In this document: in pieces, positions 8,744 through 16,525 of the stretch
How the letters are laid out: each line of letters opens with the position of its first letter
How positions within the stretch are numbered: position 1 is the stretch's first letter
DNA from: JAGVSV01 sp040766135
GTDB taxonomy: Bacteria > Bacillota > Clostridia > Christensenellales > Aristaeellaceae
Direction: 5' to 3'
NCBI GenBank assembly: GCA_040766135.1
Contig: JAXGRA010000001.1
Location: 62,001-126,000 of the forward strand
Length of the DNA: 64,000 nt
Notes under the pieces: generated by a model
Told to the model about the DNA's origin: nothing
Database searches by the model: none
What the model saw: only the letters and a program-made list of their open reading frames with translations
Made by a program: the position numbers and the translations under genes

Positions 8744-10068
8744 GATGTTACCCCCTTGCGCAGCTGTGTATACAGCGGCGCATATACTTGGCTATCGCGC
8801 ACCGGGCAACCTGCGGTGCTGCCGCGCATCAGTTCGCTGCATTTGGAGCAGCTCAGGCAGCAGGCGCGCGGCTGCATCTGCCCCTGGGTGAGTAGGTCGC
8901 GCGCAAACGTGGGATAGGCAAAGGCCTGGCGGCCAAAGCCGATCAGGTCGGCATGCCCGCCCTCTATCATGCCGGCGGCCAAGTTGGGCGCCAGTGCGCG
9001 CAGGTAGCTGTTGCCGGAGGACATCATCGTAATGCCCGGCACCGCGGCTTTGATGGCCTGGGTGCAGCGCACGATGCGTGCCACACCGGTGAGCGGATGC
9101 TCCGGTGAGGGCACAGGCCCATCGTCATAGGGCCGGTTGATGTGCGGGTTAAAGTAGGGGTTGCCGATGGTCAGGTTGATCAGCTGCACGCCCAGCTCCT
9201 TGTGCAGGGTGCCAATCAGCCGGATGGGTTCGGCCAGGTCTTCCTCCGCCGCGTCTTCGCTTGTGCCAAAGCCCCAGGGGAAGGGCAACCCATCATAGCC
9301 ATTGATGCGCGTGGTAATGTGGAACTCGCCCTGTACGGCGGCCTGCGCAGCGCGGATGGCATCCAGATACAGCCGCGTGCGGTTTTCATAGCTGCCGCCG
9401 TATTTGCCCGGCCGCGTGTGCGCGCCCAGCAGCTCGCTGACCAAGTAGCCGTGGCAGGCTTTGATATCCACGCCGTCAAACCCGGCCTGCTGCGCCAATT
9501 TGGCTGCCTGTGCATAATACTGGGGCAAGGTGTCCAAGTATTCGTCCGTTACAATGCGGGATTCATCCAGCGGCTTGTTCTGGTCATAGATGGCGTTGTG
9601 CCGGGCCGCGATGGGCGCAGGCACGCCCTGAGGCTTGGAATAGCGCCCCGAGTGCGTCAGTTGGGTTATTATCATGGGCGCATAGCCATATGCCTTCAGG
9701 GAAGCTTCGCGCATATCGTCCAATAGTTTTTTGTAGTGGTCTACATTGTCCTTGGTCAGCATCAGCTGCCGCGGGTTGGCACGCCCTTCGGGCACGACGG
9801 CGGTGGCCTCAAACCAAATCAGTCCCGCACCGCTTTGTGCAAAGCGGTGATAGCGCCGGATAGTCAATTCCCCCGGCGAGGCATCCGGCGCGCCGTCACA
9901 CCCCTCCATGGGCTGGATGGCGATGCGGTTGTTCAATGTAAAACTGCCCAGCGTTAGCGGCTGCGCCAGCAGCTTTATGTTATCCGACAGCGGCAGCGTC
10001 AGCCCCAGCGCCTGCAGGCGCGCTTGCAATATTTCCAGCGTAACGCCGGTCATTTTGTCGTAGGTCAT
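8740..10068 (-). CDS. NADH:flavin oxidoreductase, old yellow enzyme family
   Basis: A 442-residue FMN-dependent (beta-alpha)8-barrel enzyme. Recognisable parts are LGSFTLNNRIAIQPMEG near residue 55, the active-site region AGFDGVDIKACHGYLVSEL with HTRPGKYGGS after it, and the FMN phosphate region GHADLIGFGRQAFAYP. A cysteine cluster CCLSCSKC...C near residues 405-430 resembles the iron-sulfur site of 2,4-dienoyl-CoA reductase relatives, but the second FAD/NAD domain of those is absent. The ATG at 10068 follows GAAGGAGGAACC. It leads the four-gene operon from the promoter at 10118-10146. Confidence 0.88.
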   Translation of the reverse strand: MTYDKMTGVTLEILQARLQALGLTLPLSDNIKLLAQPLTLGSFTLNNRIAIQPMEGCDGAPDASPGELTIRRYHRFAQSGAGLIWFEATAVVPEGRANPRQLMLTKDNVDHYKKLLDDMREASLKAYGYAPMIITQLTHSGRYSKPQGVPAPIAARHNAIYDQNKPLDESRIVTDEYLDTLPQYYAQAAKLAQQAGFDGVDIKACHGYLVSELLGAHTRPGKYGGSYENRTRLYLDAIRAAQAAVQGEFHITTRINGYDGLPFPWGFGTSEDAAEEDLAEPIRLIGTLHKELGVQLINLTIGNPYFNPHINRPYDDGPVPSPEHPLTGVARIVRCTQAIKAAVPGITMMSSGNSYLRALAPNLAAGMIEGGHADLIGFGRQAFAYPTFARDLLTQGQMQPRACCLSCSKCSELMRGSTAGCPVRDSQVYAPLYTQLRKGVTS

Positions 10069-10117
10069 GGTTCCTCCTTCATGGATGTTCCTTGGGAATA
10101 TGTAAGTAACTATACTT

Positions 10118-10146
10118 AATATAGCCGCTGCCCTACTGTTCGTCAA
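10118..10146 (-). promoter_or_regulatory. Promoter of the OYE-SDR-FAD-Gfo operon
   Basis: TTGACG (10141-10146) and TATATT (10118-10123) on the minus strand are separated by exactly 17 bases, about 50 bases upstream of the OYE start. Confidence 0.75.
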
Positions 10147-10157
10147 TGTGCATATAC

Positions 10158-10190
10158 AAAAAAACCGAAGCAAATATTGCCTGCTTCGGC
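10158..10190 (-). terminator. Terminator of the folate ECF gene
   Basis: On the minus strand the stem CCGAAGCA / TGCTTCGG (10165-10172 and 10182-10189) is followed by TTTTTTTG (10157-10164), a textbook intrinsic terminator just after the ECF gene. Confidence 0.85.
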
Positions 10191-10210
10191 TTGTATATGT
10201 TCATGATATA

Positions 10211-10744
10211 TTATGCGTCCAGCGACCTCTTCAGCACCTTGAGCAAATGCGGCAGCACCGCGCCGATGACGGCGGAGGTGGCCATGCCGGTTAGAAAACG
10301 TACGCCTAAACTGCCCCAGATGAGCGCTTCGGTATAGTAGTGGTTGATTTTGCTGTCGATGTACAAGGCAACGGTGTTGAGGATGGTAACGACCACTGCG
10401 GCAATCACGGCGATTGCAATCATTTGTACGGTGTTTAGGTTGTACCCTTTGCGACGCGCGTACCAGCCGACTATCAGGCCGCGCACGCCGTCGGCCACAA
10501 TCCACAGCACGGTGGTGGGGCCTAAGCCGAACAGCAGCATCTGCTCAATCAGGTTGCCCAGCAGCCCCACGGCCAGCCCCGGGATGGGGCCCAGCAACGC
10601 GCCGGCTACCACGATGGGCAGGCTGTCCACCGTAATGCGCAGGTTGCCAATGCGGATGGCCATCAGGCTTAGCACCACATACAGCGCGGTCAGCATGGCG
10701 CAAATCACCATGACCATGACCGGGGATTTTTTCCTTTGTACCAT
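10211..10744 (-). CDS. folT: Folate-family ECF transporter S component
   Basis: The 177-residue membrane protein has about five to six hydrophobic segments and the ECF S-component pattern, starting MVQRKKSPVMVMVICAMLTAL and containing GALLGPIPGLAVGLLGNLIEQ. Its THF riboswitch leader points to folate as the substrate. S components bind the vitamin and dock on a shared energising module (EcfA, EcfA', EcfT), not present in this window. The ribosome site GGAGGG is enclosed in a hairpin, so riboswitch control is probably at translation. Confidence 0.85.
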   Translation of the reverse strand: MVQRKKSPVMVMVICAMLTALYVVLSLMAIRIGNLRITVDSLPIVVAGALLGPIPGLAVGLLGNLIEQMLLFGLGPTTVLWIVADGVRGLIVGWYARRKGYNLNTVQMIAIAVIAAVVVTILNTVALYIDSKINHYYTEALIWGSLGVRFLTGMATSAVIGAVLPHLLKVLKRSLDA

Positions 10745-10753
10745 AAAGCTTTA

Positions 10754-10787
10754 AGCCCTCCTTTACTCATACTGCAATAGGAGGGCT
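10754..10787 (-). promoter_or_regulatory. Hairpin enclosing the folT ribosome site
   Basis: On the minus strand AGCCCTCC (10780-10787) can pair perfectly with GGAGGGCT (10754-10761), which is the folT ribosome binding site. It lies directly between the THF riboswitch and the start codon. This is the expression platform expected of a translational OFF switch. Confidence 0.75.
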
Positions 10788-10797
10788 CGTCCCCCTT

Positions 10798-10895
10798 ATG
10801 GCAGCGGCTGCGGCCAGGCACCGCGGGGGTTTCCCCTTCGTCCGGCGGCAACTTCCCATCCACCGGCACTTAACGCACCTGACCTACTCTGTCAC
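10798..10895 (-). ncRNA. THF (tetrahydrofolate) riboswitch
   Basis: The minus-strand leader reads AGAGTAGGT...GCGTTAAGTGCCGG, then GGATGGGAAGTTGCC, and closes with CCGCGGTGCCTGGCC. These blocks in this order are the conserved core of the THF-I riboswitch, which binds reduced folates and usually precedes folT or folate biosynthesis genes. The TATACT at about 10900-10905 could be the -10 of its promoter; no good -35 was found. Confidence 0.88.
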
Positions 10896-11020
10896 ACAAA
10901 GTATAGCATAGAAGCATCCCATGGAAAAGGTCGCATTAACTATGGCGGCTACAGTGATTGACAACCGCATCCTGCAACGCTATCTTGATATCAACATACA
11001 CGCACGGGGAGGAAATATCG

Positions 11021-11995
11021 GTGAATAAGGCTGAACGTTTGACCAATGCATTTGCAGGAAAACCTGTGGACAGGGTGCCCTTTAGCTTCTGGTATCATTT
11101 CCTGGAAGAACGGCTGGGTAACGACAATGGGTTAAAAGCCCATATGGATTACTATCGCTCGTCCGGTGTGGACTATATCAAAATTATGTCCGATGGCTAT
11201 GGCGCACCGGCGGATTACTCGGGCGTCAAAAAGGCTTCGGACTGGGCGCGCATCCCGCGCAGCGGCAAGAACAGCCGCTATTTTACCGGCCAACTGGACA
11301 GGGTCAAGCGCATCAATGACGCGCTGCAGGGCGATTGCTTGACCTTCTATAACATTTTTGCGCCCTTCTCCCTGATGCGGCAGGGTGACCGCGAGGCCAT
11401 GGTCATGCAGCACCTGAAGGAGGACAGGGACAGCGTGCTGCAAGGGCTGGACATTATCTCCGATGATGTGCTGGAGTTTATCCAGGCGCTGATGCAGGAA
11501 GGCGGCTGCACGGGCATCTATATGGCGCTGCAGGGCGGCGAGAGATGGCGGTTTTCTACCGAGGAGTATGCAGAAATTGTGGCCCCCAGCGATTTGAAGG
11601 TGCTGGGCGGCGCGCAGACCATACGCGATATGAACATCGCTCACCTGTGCGGATGGGCGGGCGATTCTAACAACCTGGAAATTTGGAAGGATTATCCTGC
11701 CCGTGCATTTAACTGGGCCATCTTTGTGGAGGGGCTTAACCTGGTGGAGGGCAAGCGCTTCTTTGGCGGCAAAACCGTCATTGGCGGCTTTGACAACAGG
11801 AAAGGCGCGCTGCTTCATTCTGCCGGATCAAAAGAGGAAGTGAAGGCGTTTGTAAAGCAGGTCGTCCGCGAATACGAGGAAGCCTTTGGCAGCAAGCAAG
11901 GCCTGGTCATCGGGGCGGACTGCACCATCTGGTACGATGTGGACGACAGCAGGTTCCGCTGGGTATTGGAGGCCTTGGAGGAGTTGGGGGCGTAG
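11021..11995 (+). CDS. Uroporphyrinogen decarboxylase (URO-D) family protein
   Basis: A 324-residue URO-D fold protein. The start is GTG at 11021 behind GGGGAGGAAATATC, giving VNKAERLTNAFAGKPVDRVPFSFW; the phrase GKPVDRVP is typical of the family. Later parts include IAHLCGWAGDSNNLE and RFFGGKTVIGGFDN. Members of this non-heme branch are often cobalamin-dependent methyltransferase components or of unknown function; the HemE RxPxWxMRQAGR motif is absent, so heme synthesis is not supported. It stands alone between the divergent riboswitch and a terminator. Confidence 0.82.
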   Translation: MNKAERLTNAFAGKPVDRVPFSFWYHFLEERLGNDNGLKAHMDYYRSSGVDYIKIMSDGYGAPADYSGVKKASDWARIPRSGKNSRYFTGQLDRVKRINDALQGDCLTFYNIFAPFSLMRQGDREAMVMQHLKEDRDSVLQGLDIISDDVLEFIQALMQEGGCTGIYMALQGGERWRFSTEEYAEIVAPSDLKVLGGAQTIRDMNIAHLCGWAGDSNNLEIWKDYPARAFNWAIFVEGLNLVEGKRFFGGKTVIGGFDNRKGALLHSAGSKEEVKAFVKQVVREYEEAFGSKQGLVIGADCTIWYDVDDSRFRWVLEALEELGA

Positions 11996-12025
11996 CATGT
12001 GACCATGCCCATCTTTTAACCGTTA

Positions 12026-12062
12026 CAAAACCCGGCCTGGCAAACACCAGACCGGGTTTTGT
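12026..12062. terminator. Bidirectional terminator after the URO-D gene
   Basis: AAAACCCGGCCTGG (12027-12040) pairs with CCAGACCGGGTTTT (12047-12060) around CAAACA. A-rich and T-rich flanks allow termination for both the plus-strand URO-D gene and the converging flavoprotein gene. Confidence 0.85.
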
Positions 12063-12108
12063 GTATCCGGCCGCTGCTGCCTGCAGCGGCCAGGTTGGTT
12101 AGGAAACG

Positions 12109-14013
12109 TTATTGTGCAGCGTGGCTGCCGGCATTGCGCCCGGTGGTGACAATCTCGGCCAGGGCATTGCCGCCCAGCCGGTTGGAGCCATGGAAGCCGC
12201 CCGTGACTTCACCGGCTGCGTACAGGCCGGGGATTACTTCACCCTGGGTGTTGAGCACCTGGTTGTGCACGTTGACTTCGATACCGCCCATGGTGTGGTG
12301 CACCGCAGGCGCGCGCTTGCAGGCATAGAAGGGGCCTTCCATTTCCAGCGCAGCGTTGGCCGGGAATACCATGCGGCCAAACTCGGGGTCGTTGCTTTCG
12401 GCGGCGTACTTGTTGAAGTTGTTGACCGTTTCGACAAAGGTGTCCGCGGGGACGCCCATCTTTTCGGCCAGCTCCTCCAGCGTTTTGCCTTCTAATACGG
12501 CGCCGGAAGCTAACATTTCGTCCAGCGTCAGGTGGTAGTTGTTCTTATAATCCGCATCCATGCGGCTGTTCCAGAAGGTGGAAATGATGTAGCAGTAGCT
12601 GCCGGGCTGCTCCAGGATGGCCTTGGCCAGCACGTCGCGGCGCTCGGATTCGTTCACGAAGCGCTTGCCCAGTTGGTTGACGTACATGTTGGTGCCTTCG
12701 CCGATGACGTTGTTGGTGCGGCCGGTGACGGGGTCGGCGATGGGCAGCAGCTGAATCTGATCCATATCAATCAGGTTGGCGCCCACTTCCTGAGCCATCA
12801 GTATGCCGTCGCCGGTGATGGAAGCCGCGTTGGTGGTGGGCACGCTGGCATCCAGCGAGGGCCACATCGTGTTGTACTTAACGCGCATGTCTACATTGGC
12901 GCCAAAGCCGCCGGAAGCTAAGATGACAGCCTTGTTGGCGTTGAGGGTGTACGGCGTGCCGTCGCTGCCCTGTGCAATCAGCCCGGTTACCCGGCCGGTG
13001 TCATCGGTGATCAGCTTGGTGCCGGCCACCTCAAACAGGGTGGTGACGTCCAAGTTTTTGTCCTTGATCATGTTGGAAATGATAGCGATGAAGCCCTGGC
13101 CGCTGGCATAATCCGCAGATATATGGCAGCGCATCCAGATGGAACCAACGATTGCCAAGGCGCTATTCTTCCAGTTAAAGCCATTGTCGGCCAGCCAGTG
13201 CATGGAGTCTACATCGCCCTTGCACATCATCTCGATCAGTTCAGGGTTGCCCACATAGTCGCCGCCCACGTAGGTCTGGATCATGTGCAGTTCCGGCGAG
13301 TCAAACAGCCAGGTGTTGCCGGCCTTGACATGGGCGTCATACTGCTCGCGCACGGTGGCCTGCCAGGCGGCCATGCGCTCACCCTTGGGTTCCAAGGCGA
13401 TGTAGCGTTCCACCTCGGAGCGCTGCCCGTCGGTCATTTCTACTGTTTTGGCGTACTCCGGCTCGGCTGCCTGCATGTAGCCGCCGGACAGGATGGTGTT
13501 GCCGCCATAGGCGGGTGTCTTTTCTATCAGGATGACGCTGGCGCCCGCTTCAGCGGCTGTTACCGCAGCGGCCAGCCCCGCAGCGCCGCCGCCCATGACA
13601 ACGATGTCCGCAGTCATTTCCTGTGCTTCGCCTGCCTGCGCCTGGGCAACTTCCTTGTTGCGCAGCGCTTCTGCATCGCCGCCGGCCCTGGTGACGGCAT
13701 CGGCAACGGCCTCAATAATGGCCTTGCTGGTCACGGTGGCGTTGGCCACGGTGTCCACCGCCAAGGACTGGTGCTCCAAGATGGCCTGGGGGACGCGCTC
13801 AAACGCGGGGTCGGCAATGCCGGGCGATTCCGTATGCTCGCCCAGTTCAATGGCGGTGATGGCACCGTCGCTGAACGTGACCTCCACCGTCAGCTTGCCA
13901 TTGTGTCCCTGTGCTTCACCTGTGTAGGTGCCGGCTGTATACGTGTCCGCCCACATCGTGACAGGCGAAAGCATCAATACAACAGCCATCAATAAACCAA
14001 GATACCGTTTCAT
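12109..14013 (-). CDS. Exported flavocytochrome-like reductase with FMN-binding domain
   Basis: The 634-residue protein starts with a signal peptide (MKRYLGLLMAVVLMLSPVTM, cleavage likely after WA|D). Residues about 25-110 are an FMN-binding domain; the sequence DTVANATVTS fits the ApbE flavinylation site (Dxx-x-x-AT), with the Thr as the covalent FMN attachment point. From about 135 the FAD domain begins, with VVMGGGAAGLAAAVTAAEAG and the C-terminal GLYAAGEVTGGFHGSNRLGGN. This is the layout of extracellular fumarate, urocanate or related acrylate reductases, which take electrons from the membrane and reduce a C=C bond outside the cell. No heme motif is present. The ATG at 14013 follows AAATGGAGGAACA. 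Confidence 0.88.
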   Translation of the reverse strand: MKRYLGLLMAVVLMLSPVTMWADTYTAGTYTGEAQGHNGKLTVEVTFSDGAITAIELGEHTESPGIADPAFERVPQAILEHQSLAVDTVANATVTSKAIIEAVADAVTRAGGDAEALRNKEVAQAQAGEAQEMTADIVVMGGGAAGLAAAVTAAEAGASVILIEKTPAYGGNTILSGGYMQAAEPEYAKTVEMTDGQRSEVERYIALEPKGERMAAWQATVREQYDAHVKAGNTWLFDSPELHMIQTYVGGDYVGNPELIEMMCKGDVDSMHWLADNGFNWKNSALAIVGSIWMRCHISADYASGQGFIAIISNMIKDKNLDVTTLFEVAGTKLITDDTGRVTGLIAQGSDGTPYTLNANKAVILASGGFGANVDMRVKYNTMWPSLDASVPTTNAASITGDGILMAQEVGANLIDMDQIQLLPIADPVTGRTNNVIGEGTNMYVNQLGKRFVNESERRDVLAKAILEQPGSYCYIISTFWNSRMDADYKNNYHLTLDEMLASGAVLEGKTLEELAEKMGVPADTFVETVNNFNKYAAESNDPEFGRMVFPANAALEMEGPFYACKRAPAVHHTMGGIEVNVHNQVLNTQGEVIPGLYAAGEVTGGFHGSNRLGGNALAEIVTTGRNAGSHAAQ

Positions 14014-14053
14014 TCTGTGTTCCTCCATTTTTTAATAAGGGCAACCAAAGTGA

Positions 14054-14082
14054 ATTTTATCACAAACCGAAACGAATTACAA
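14054..14082 (-). promoter_or_regulatory. Promoter of the exported flavin reductase
   Basis: TTGTAA (14077-14082) and TAAAAT (14054-14059) on the minus strand are 17 bases apart, about 40 bases upstream of the gene's start. Confidence 0.65.
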
Positions 14083-14171
14083 TATCTTGCAGGAAAAATG
14101 CTGGATTTATCTTGTTTTTTATTTTGATATTTTTGCATATATCAATTTTATACAGTCTTCTATGGGACGGA

Positions 14172-15377
14172 TTACCTTACCTTCCCCACAAACCGCTTTT
14201 CAGGATCATAGTCAATTTCCACGGTGGAGCACTCCACGTTGTAGGGCGTCAGCAGGGCGCGTATGCGCTCGCGCAGCAGCTTATGATCCTGGGCATTGGG
14301 CAGGTCGGTAAACAGCGATACGGCGAAGTTGTTGCTTTGGCCGTCCATGCTCCACAGGTGCAGGTGGGTAAAGCCGTGCACATGGGGCAGCTTCAGCAGT
14401 TGTTGCTCGATATCTTCCATCGGCACGTTTTCAGGCACCGACTCCATCAATATCTTCAGCGTGCTCCACATGCTGGGGGCGGCTTTATAGATGATAAAGC
14501 ACGACAGCGCGATGGAAAACAGCGGGTCCAAGATGTACCAGTTGGTATAGCGCATCACAATAGACATAATCAAAATGCCGATCCAGCCCAGCATATCCTC
14601 TAACATATGCAGGTTGAGCATGCTTTCGTTGCGGCTGCTACCCCGGCTTAAGGCCCAGGCCGATACGGCGTTCAGCGCGATGGCGACCAGTGCCATCACC
14701 AGCATGCCGTCATAGTTGACCTTGTCCGGTGCCAGCAGCCGGGGTACTGCACGGGCCAGCGAAAACACGCTGCCCAGCAGCAAAACCAGCCCTGTAATCA
14801 GCGCGCCCAGCAGCGAAAACCGCCGGTGTCCAAAGGAATATGTGCCGTCGGCGTGGCGTTTGCTGCGCTTTTCCAGCACCAAGGCCAGCCCCACGCTGAT
14901 GGCATCGCCCAAGTCGTGAACGGCGTCGGCAAAGATGGCGGTGGAGTTCAGAATGGCCCCAAAGATAAACTCTGAAATAGAAAAAATGAGGTTCATTGCA
15001 AATACAATCGCGATGTTGGTGACGGAGTTTCCATGTGCATGGCTATGAGAGTGACCGTGCGCATGAGGATGGCCATGGCTGTGTGCATGATCATCATGCG
15101 TTTCATGGTCATGATGCTTATTGTGTGCATGCGCGCCAGGCAGGGGGAAGCGGCAGTCCACACAGTCACAGGGCACCTCATCATTATGGCGGATGCCTAT
15201 TTTATCGGCCGCCAGGATGTCATACACTAAGTGCATATCCGCATCCTGTGGCACGGACAGCACCTGCTCCTCCTCGTCATAGGCAAAGCCGGTGTGCCCG
15301 GTCATACGCTCCAGCTGGGAAATCAGCCCCTGCGAGCATTCCTCGCAGTGCAGCCGGGACAAAGAAAGTTGCTTCAT
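14172..15377 (-). CDS. Cation diffusion facilitator (zinc-type metal exporter) with metal-binding head
   Basis: The 401-residue protein has an N-terminal domain with CEEC at residues 11-14 and CDCVDC near 70, then a His-rich stretch at about residues 82-116 (many HSH/HAH repeats), followed by the six-helix CDF transporter. The second conserved helix holds FADAVHDLGDA, with the H and D ligands of the transport site. The C-terminal cytoplasmic domain is present. It should export zinc or a similar divalent metal by proton antiport. Its start overlaps the ArsR gene (ATGA), so the sensor and pump form one coupled operon. The N-terminal extension resembles a heavy-metal-associated domain by its CxxC, but is divergent. 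Confidence 0.9.
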   Translation of the reverse strand: MKQLSLSRLHCEECSQGLISQLERMTGHTGFAYDEEEQVLSVPQDADMHLVYDILAADKIGIRHNDEVPCDCVDCRFPLPGAHAHNKHHDHETHDDHAHSHGHPHAHGHSHSHAHGNSVTNIAIVFAMNLIFSISEFIFGAILNSTAIFADAVHDLGDAISVGLALVLEKRSKRHADGTYSFGHRRFSLLGALITGLVLLLGSVFSLARAVPRLLAPDKVNYDGMLVMALVAIALNAVSAWALSRGSSRNESMLNLHMLEDMLGWIGILIMSIVMRYTNWYILDPLFSIALSCFIIYKAAPSMWSTLKILMESVPENVPMEDIEQQLLKLPHVHGFTHLHLWSMDGQSNNFAVSLFTDLPNAQDHKLLRERIRALLTPYNVECSTVEIDYDPEKRFVGKVR

Positions 15378-15658
15378 AGCTCCTCCACGTGCTCCCGCAC
15401 TTGATCTATCAATGTATAAATATGGTGGTCGCAGGGTGCATATAGGCTGTTGCGCCCCTGACGCCGGCTGGTGACCAGGCGTTCACGCCGCAGCACCGAT
15501 AGCTGATGGCTGATAGCAGACTGCTCCATGCCCAGCCGCTCGCACAGCTCCTTGACGCTGATTTCTCCTTCGCCCAGCACCAGCAGGATGCGCAGCCGCG
15601 TGGGGTCTGCCATGGTTTTCAGCATCCGCGATGCCTTGCGCAGCATCTGATTGTCCAT
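15374..15658 (-). CDS. ArsR/SmtB-family metal-sensing repressor
   Basis: The 94-residue winged-helix protein matches ArsR proteins: KTMADPTRLRILLVLGEGE, then the recognition helix KELCERLGMEQSAISHQLSVL. The last helix has DHHIYTLIDQVREHVEEL, whose D, H and second H/E positions fit an alpha-5 zinc site of the CzrA/SmtB kind. It precedes and overlaps the CDF exporter, so it should release the promoter when zinc-like metals accumulate. The proposed operator lies 17 bases upstream of its start. Confidence 0.92.
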   Translation of the reverse strand: MDNQMLRKASRMLKTMADPTRLRILLVLGEGEISVKELCERLGMEQSAISHQLSVLRRERLVTSRRQGRNSLYAPCDHHIYTLIDQVREHVEEL

Positions 15659-15674
15659 GTCCCGCTCCCTTCAC

Positions 15675-15706
15675 ATGACCATGCATTCATATGAATGCGT
15701 GGTCAT
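15675..15706. promoter_or_regulatory. 32-base palindromic operator for the ArsR repressor
   Basis: The left half ATGACCATGCATTCAT (15675-15690) and the right half ATGAATGCGTGGTCAT (15691-15706) form an almost perfect dyad with one mismatched pair. Its core ATTCATATGAAT matches the style of ArsR/SmtB sites. It overlaps the -10 box at 15705-15710, so a bound repressor would block the polymerase. Confidence 0.8.
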
Positions 15707-15733
15707 TATAGCGTGGAACGGATGCAGTGGCAA
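15705..15733 (-). promoter_or_regulatory. Promoter of the ArsR-CDF operon
   Basis: TTGCCA (15728-15733) and TATAAT (15705-15710) on the minus strand, 17 bases apart, directly abutting the operator. Confidence 0.8.
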
Positions 15734-15786
15734 GCGCCCGGCGCCTTTTCAGCACCAGACAGAGAATTTGCAGCGGAAGTGCGCTA

Positions 15787-15815
15787 TGGACATCGCCCTC
15801 CTAACCCCCTATAAT
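15787..15815 (+). promoter_or_regulatory. Promoter of the phosphoesterase-BMP operon
   Basis: TGGACA (15787-15792) and TATAAT (15810-15815) are 17 bases apart. A dyad CCCCTATAA / TTATAAGGGG (15806-15814 and 15833-15842) spans from the -10 box to the ribosome site of the next gene and could be an operator. Confidence 0.7.
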
Positions 15816-15850
15816 CAATGGCATCATATGGGTTATAAGGGGGGAAATGG

Positions 15851-16525
15851 TTGCCCACGGTAAAAGCATTGGTTGTTGCGGATGAGGAAAGCAAATATAT
15901 ATGGGATCATTTTGACCGGTCGGTGTTTGCCGGGGTGGATGTGATCATCTCCTGCGGCGATTTGAAAGCGAGTTATTTATCTTTTTTAACCACCATGGTG
16001 GCAGCGCCGCTTTTGTATGTGCCCGGCAACCATGACAGCAAGTACCTGCTCCACCCGCCCGAAGGATGCGATGACCTGACCGAAAAAATGCACGTAATCA
16101 AGGGCGTGCGTTTCGTGGGCTTTGGCGGCTGCCAAAGCATGAGCCCCAAACCTTTCCATTATACGGAGGGCGAGGTGGTCAAGCAGGTTGCCGGCCGCAT
16201 GTCCGAGATCGCCCGCCATGGCGGGTTTGATGTGCTGGTCACGCACGCGCCGGCCGCCGGGCTGGGGGATGGGACGGATGCTTTCCACAAGGGGTTCATT
16301 GCGTATCGTTTGCTGCTGGATCAGTTCCGGCCGGCGTTTCACTTCCATGGACATCAGCACACCACCTATGGCGGGGCCAAGACCCGCATCAAGTACGACA
16401 ACACAGTGATCATCAATGCCTACGGCTACCAGATCGTGGACATCACCGTGCCCGAACGCAAACCGGGCCGCACTTCCTACATCAAAATGCGTTATGAATG
16501 GAGGGTTCGCAATGGCAGAAAGTAA
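15851..16525 (+). CDS. Calcineurin-like metallophosphoesterase
   Basis: A 224-residue cytosolic phosphoesterase. The metal-binding motifs are GDLKASYL (residues about 37), GNHDSKYL (about 58), VTHAPAAG and HFHGHQHTTYGG. The usual first DxH motif is replaced by VVADEES, so one metal ligand set is altered. TTG at 15851 is taken as the start, with AAGGGGGGAAA before it; an ATG at 15847 is out of frame. It overlaps the next gene by 14 bases. The substrate is unknown; pairing with a ligand-binding BMP domain could mean nucleotide-related chemistry. Confidence 0.82.
   Translation: MPTVKALVVADEESKYIWDHFDRSVFAGVDVIISCGDLKASYLSFLTTMVAAPLLYVPGNHDSKYLLHPPEGCDDLTEKMHVIKGVRFVGFGGCQSMSPKPFHYTEGEVVKQVAGRMSEIARHGGFDVLVTHAPAAGLGDGTDAFHKGFIAYRLLLDQFRPAFHFHGHQHTTYGGAKTRIKYDNTVIINAYGYQIVDITVPERKPGRTSYIKMRYEWRVRNGRK

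Noticed and set aside
11021..11995. hemE, heme biosynthesis decarboxylase
   Set aside because: The conserved HemE substrate-binding motif at the N-terminus is missing; only the general URO-D fold is supported.
12109..13995. Long plus-strand frames opposite the exported flavin reductase
   Set aside because: They are GC-rich shadows of a gene with clear FMN and FAD motifs and have no ribosome sites.
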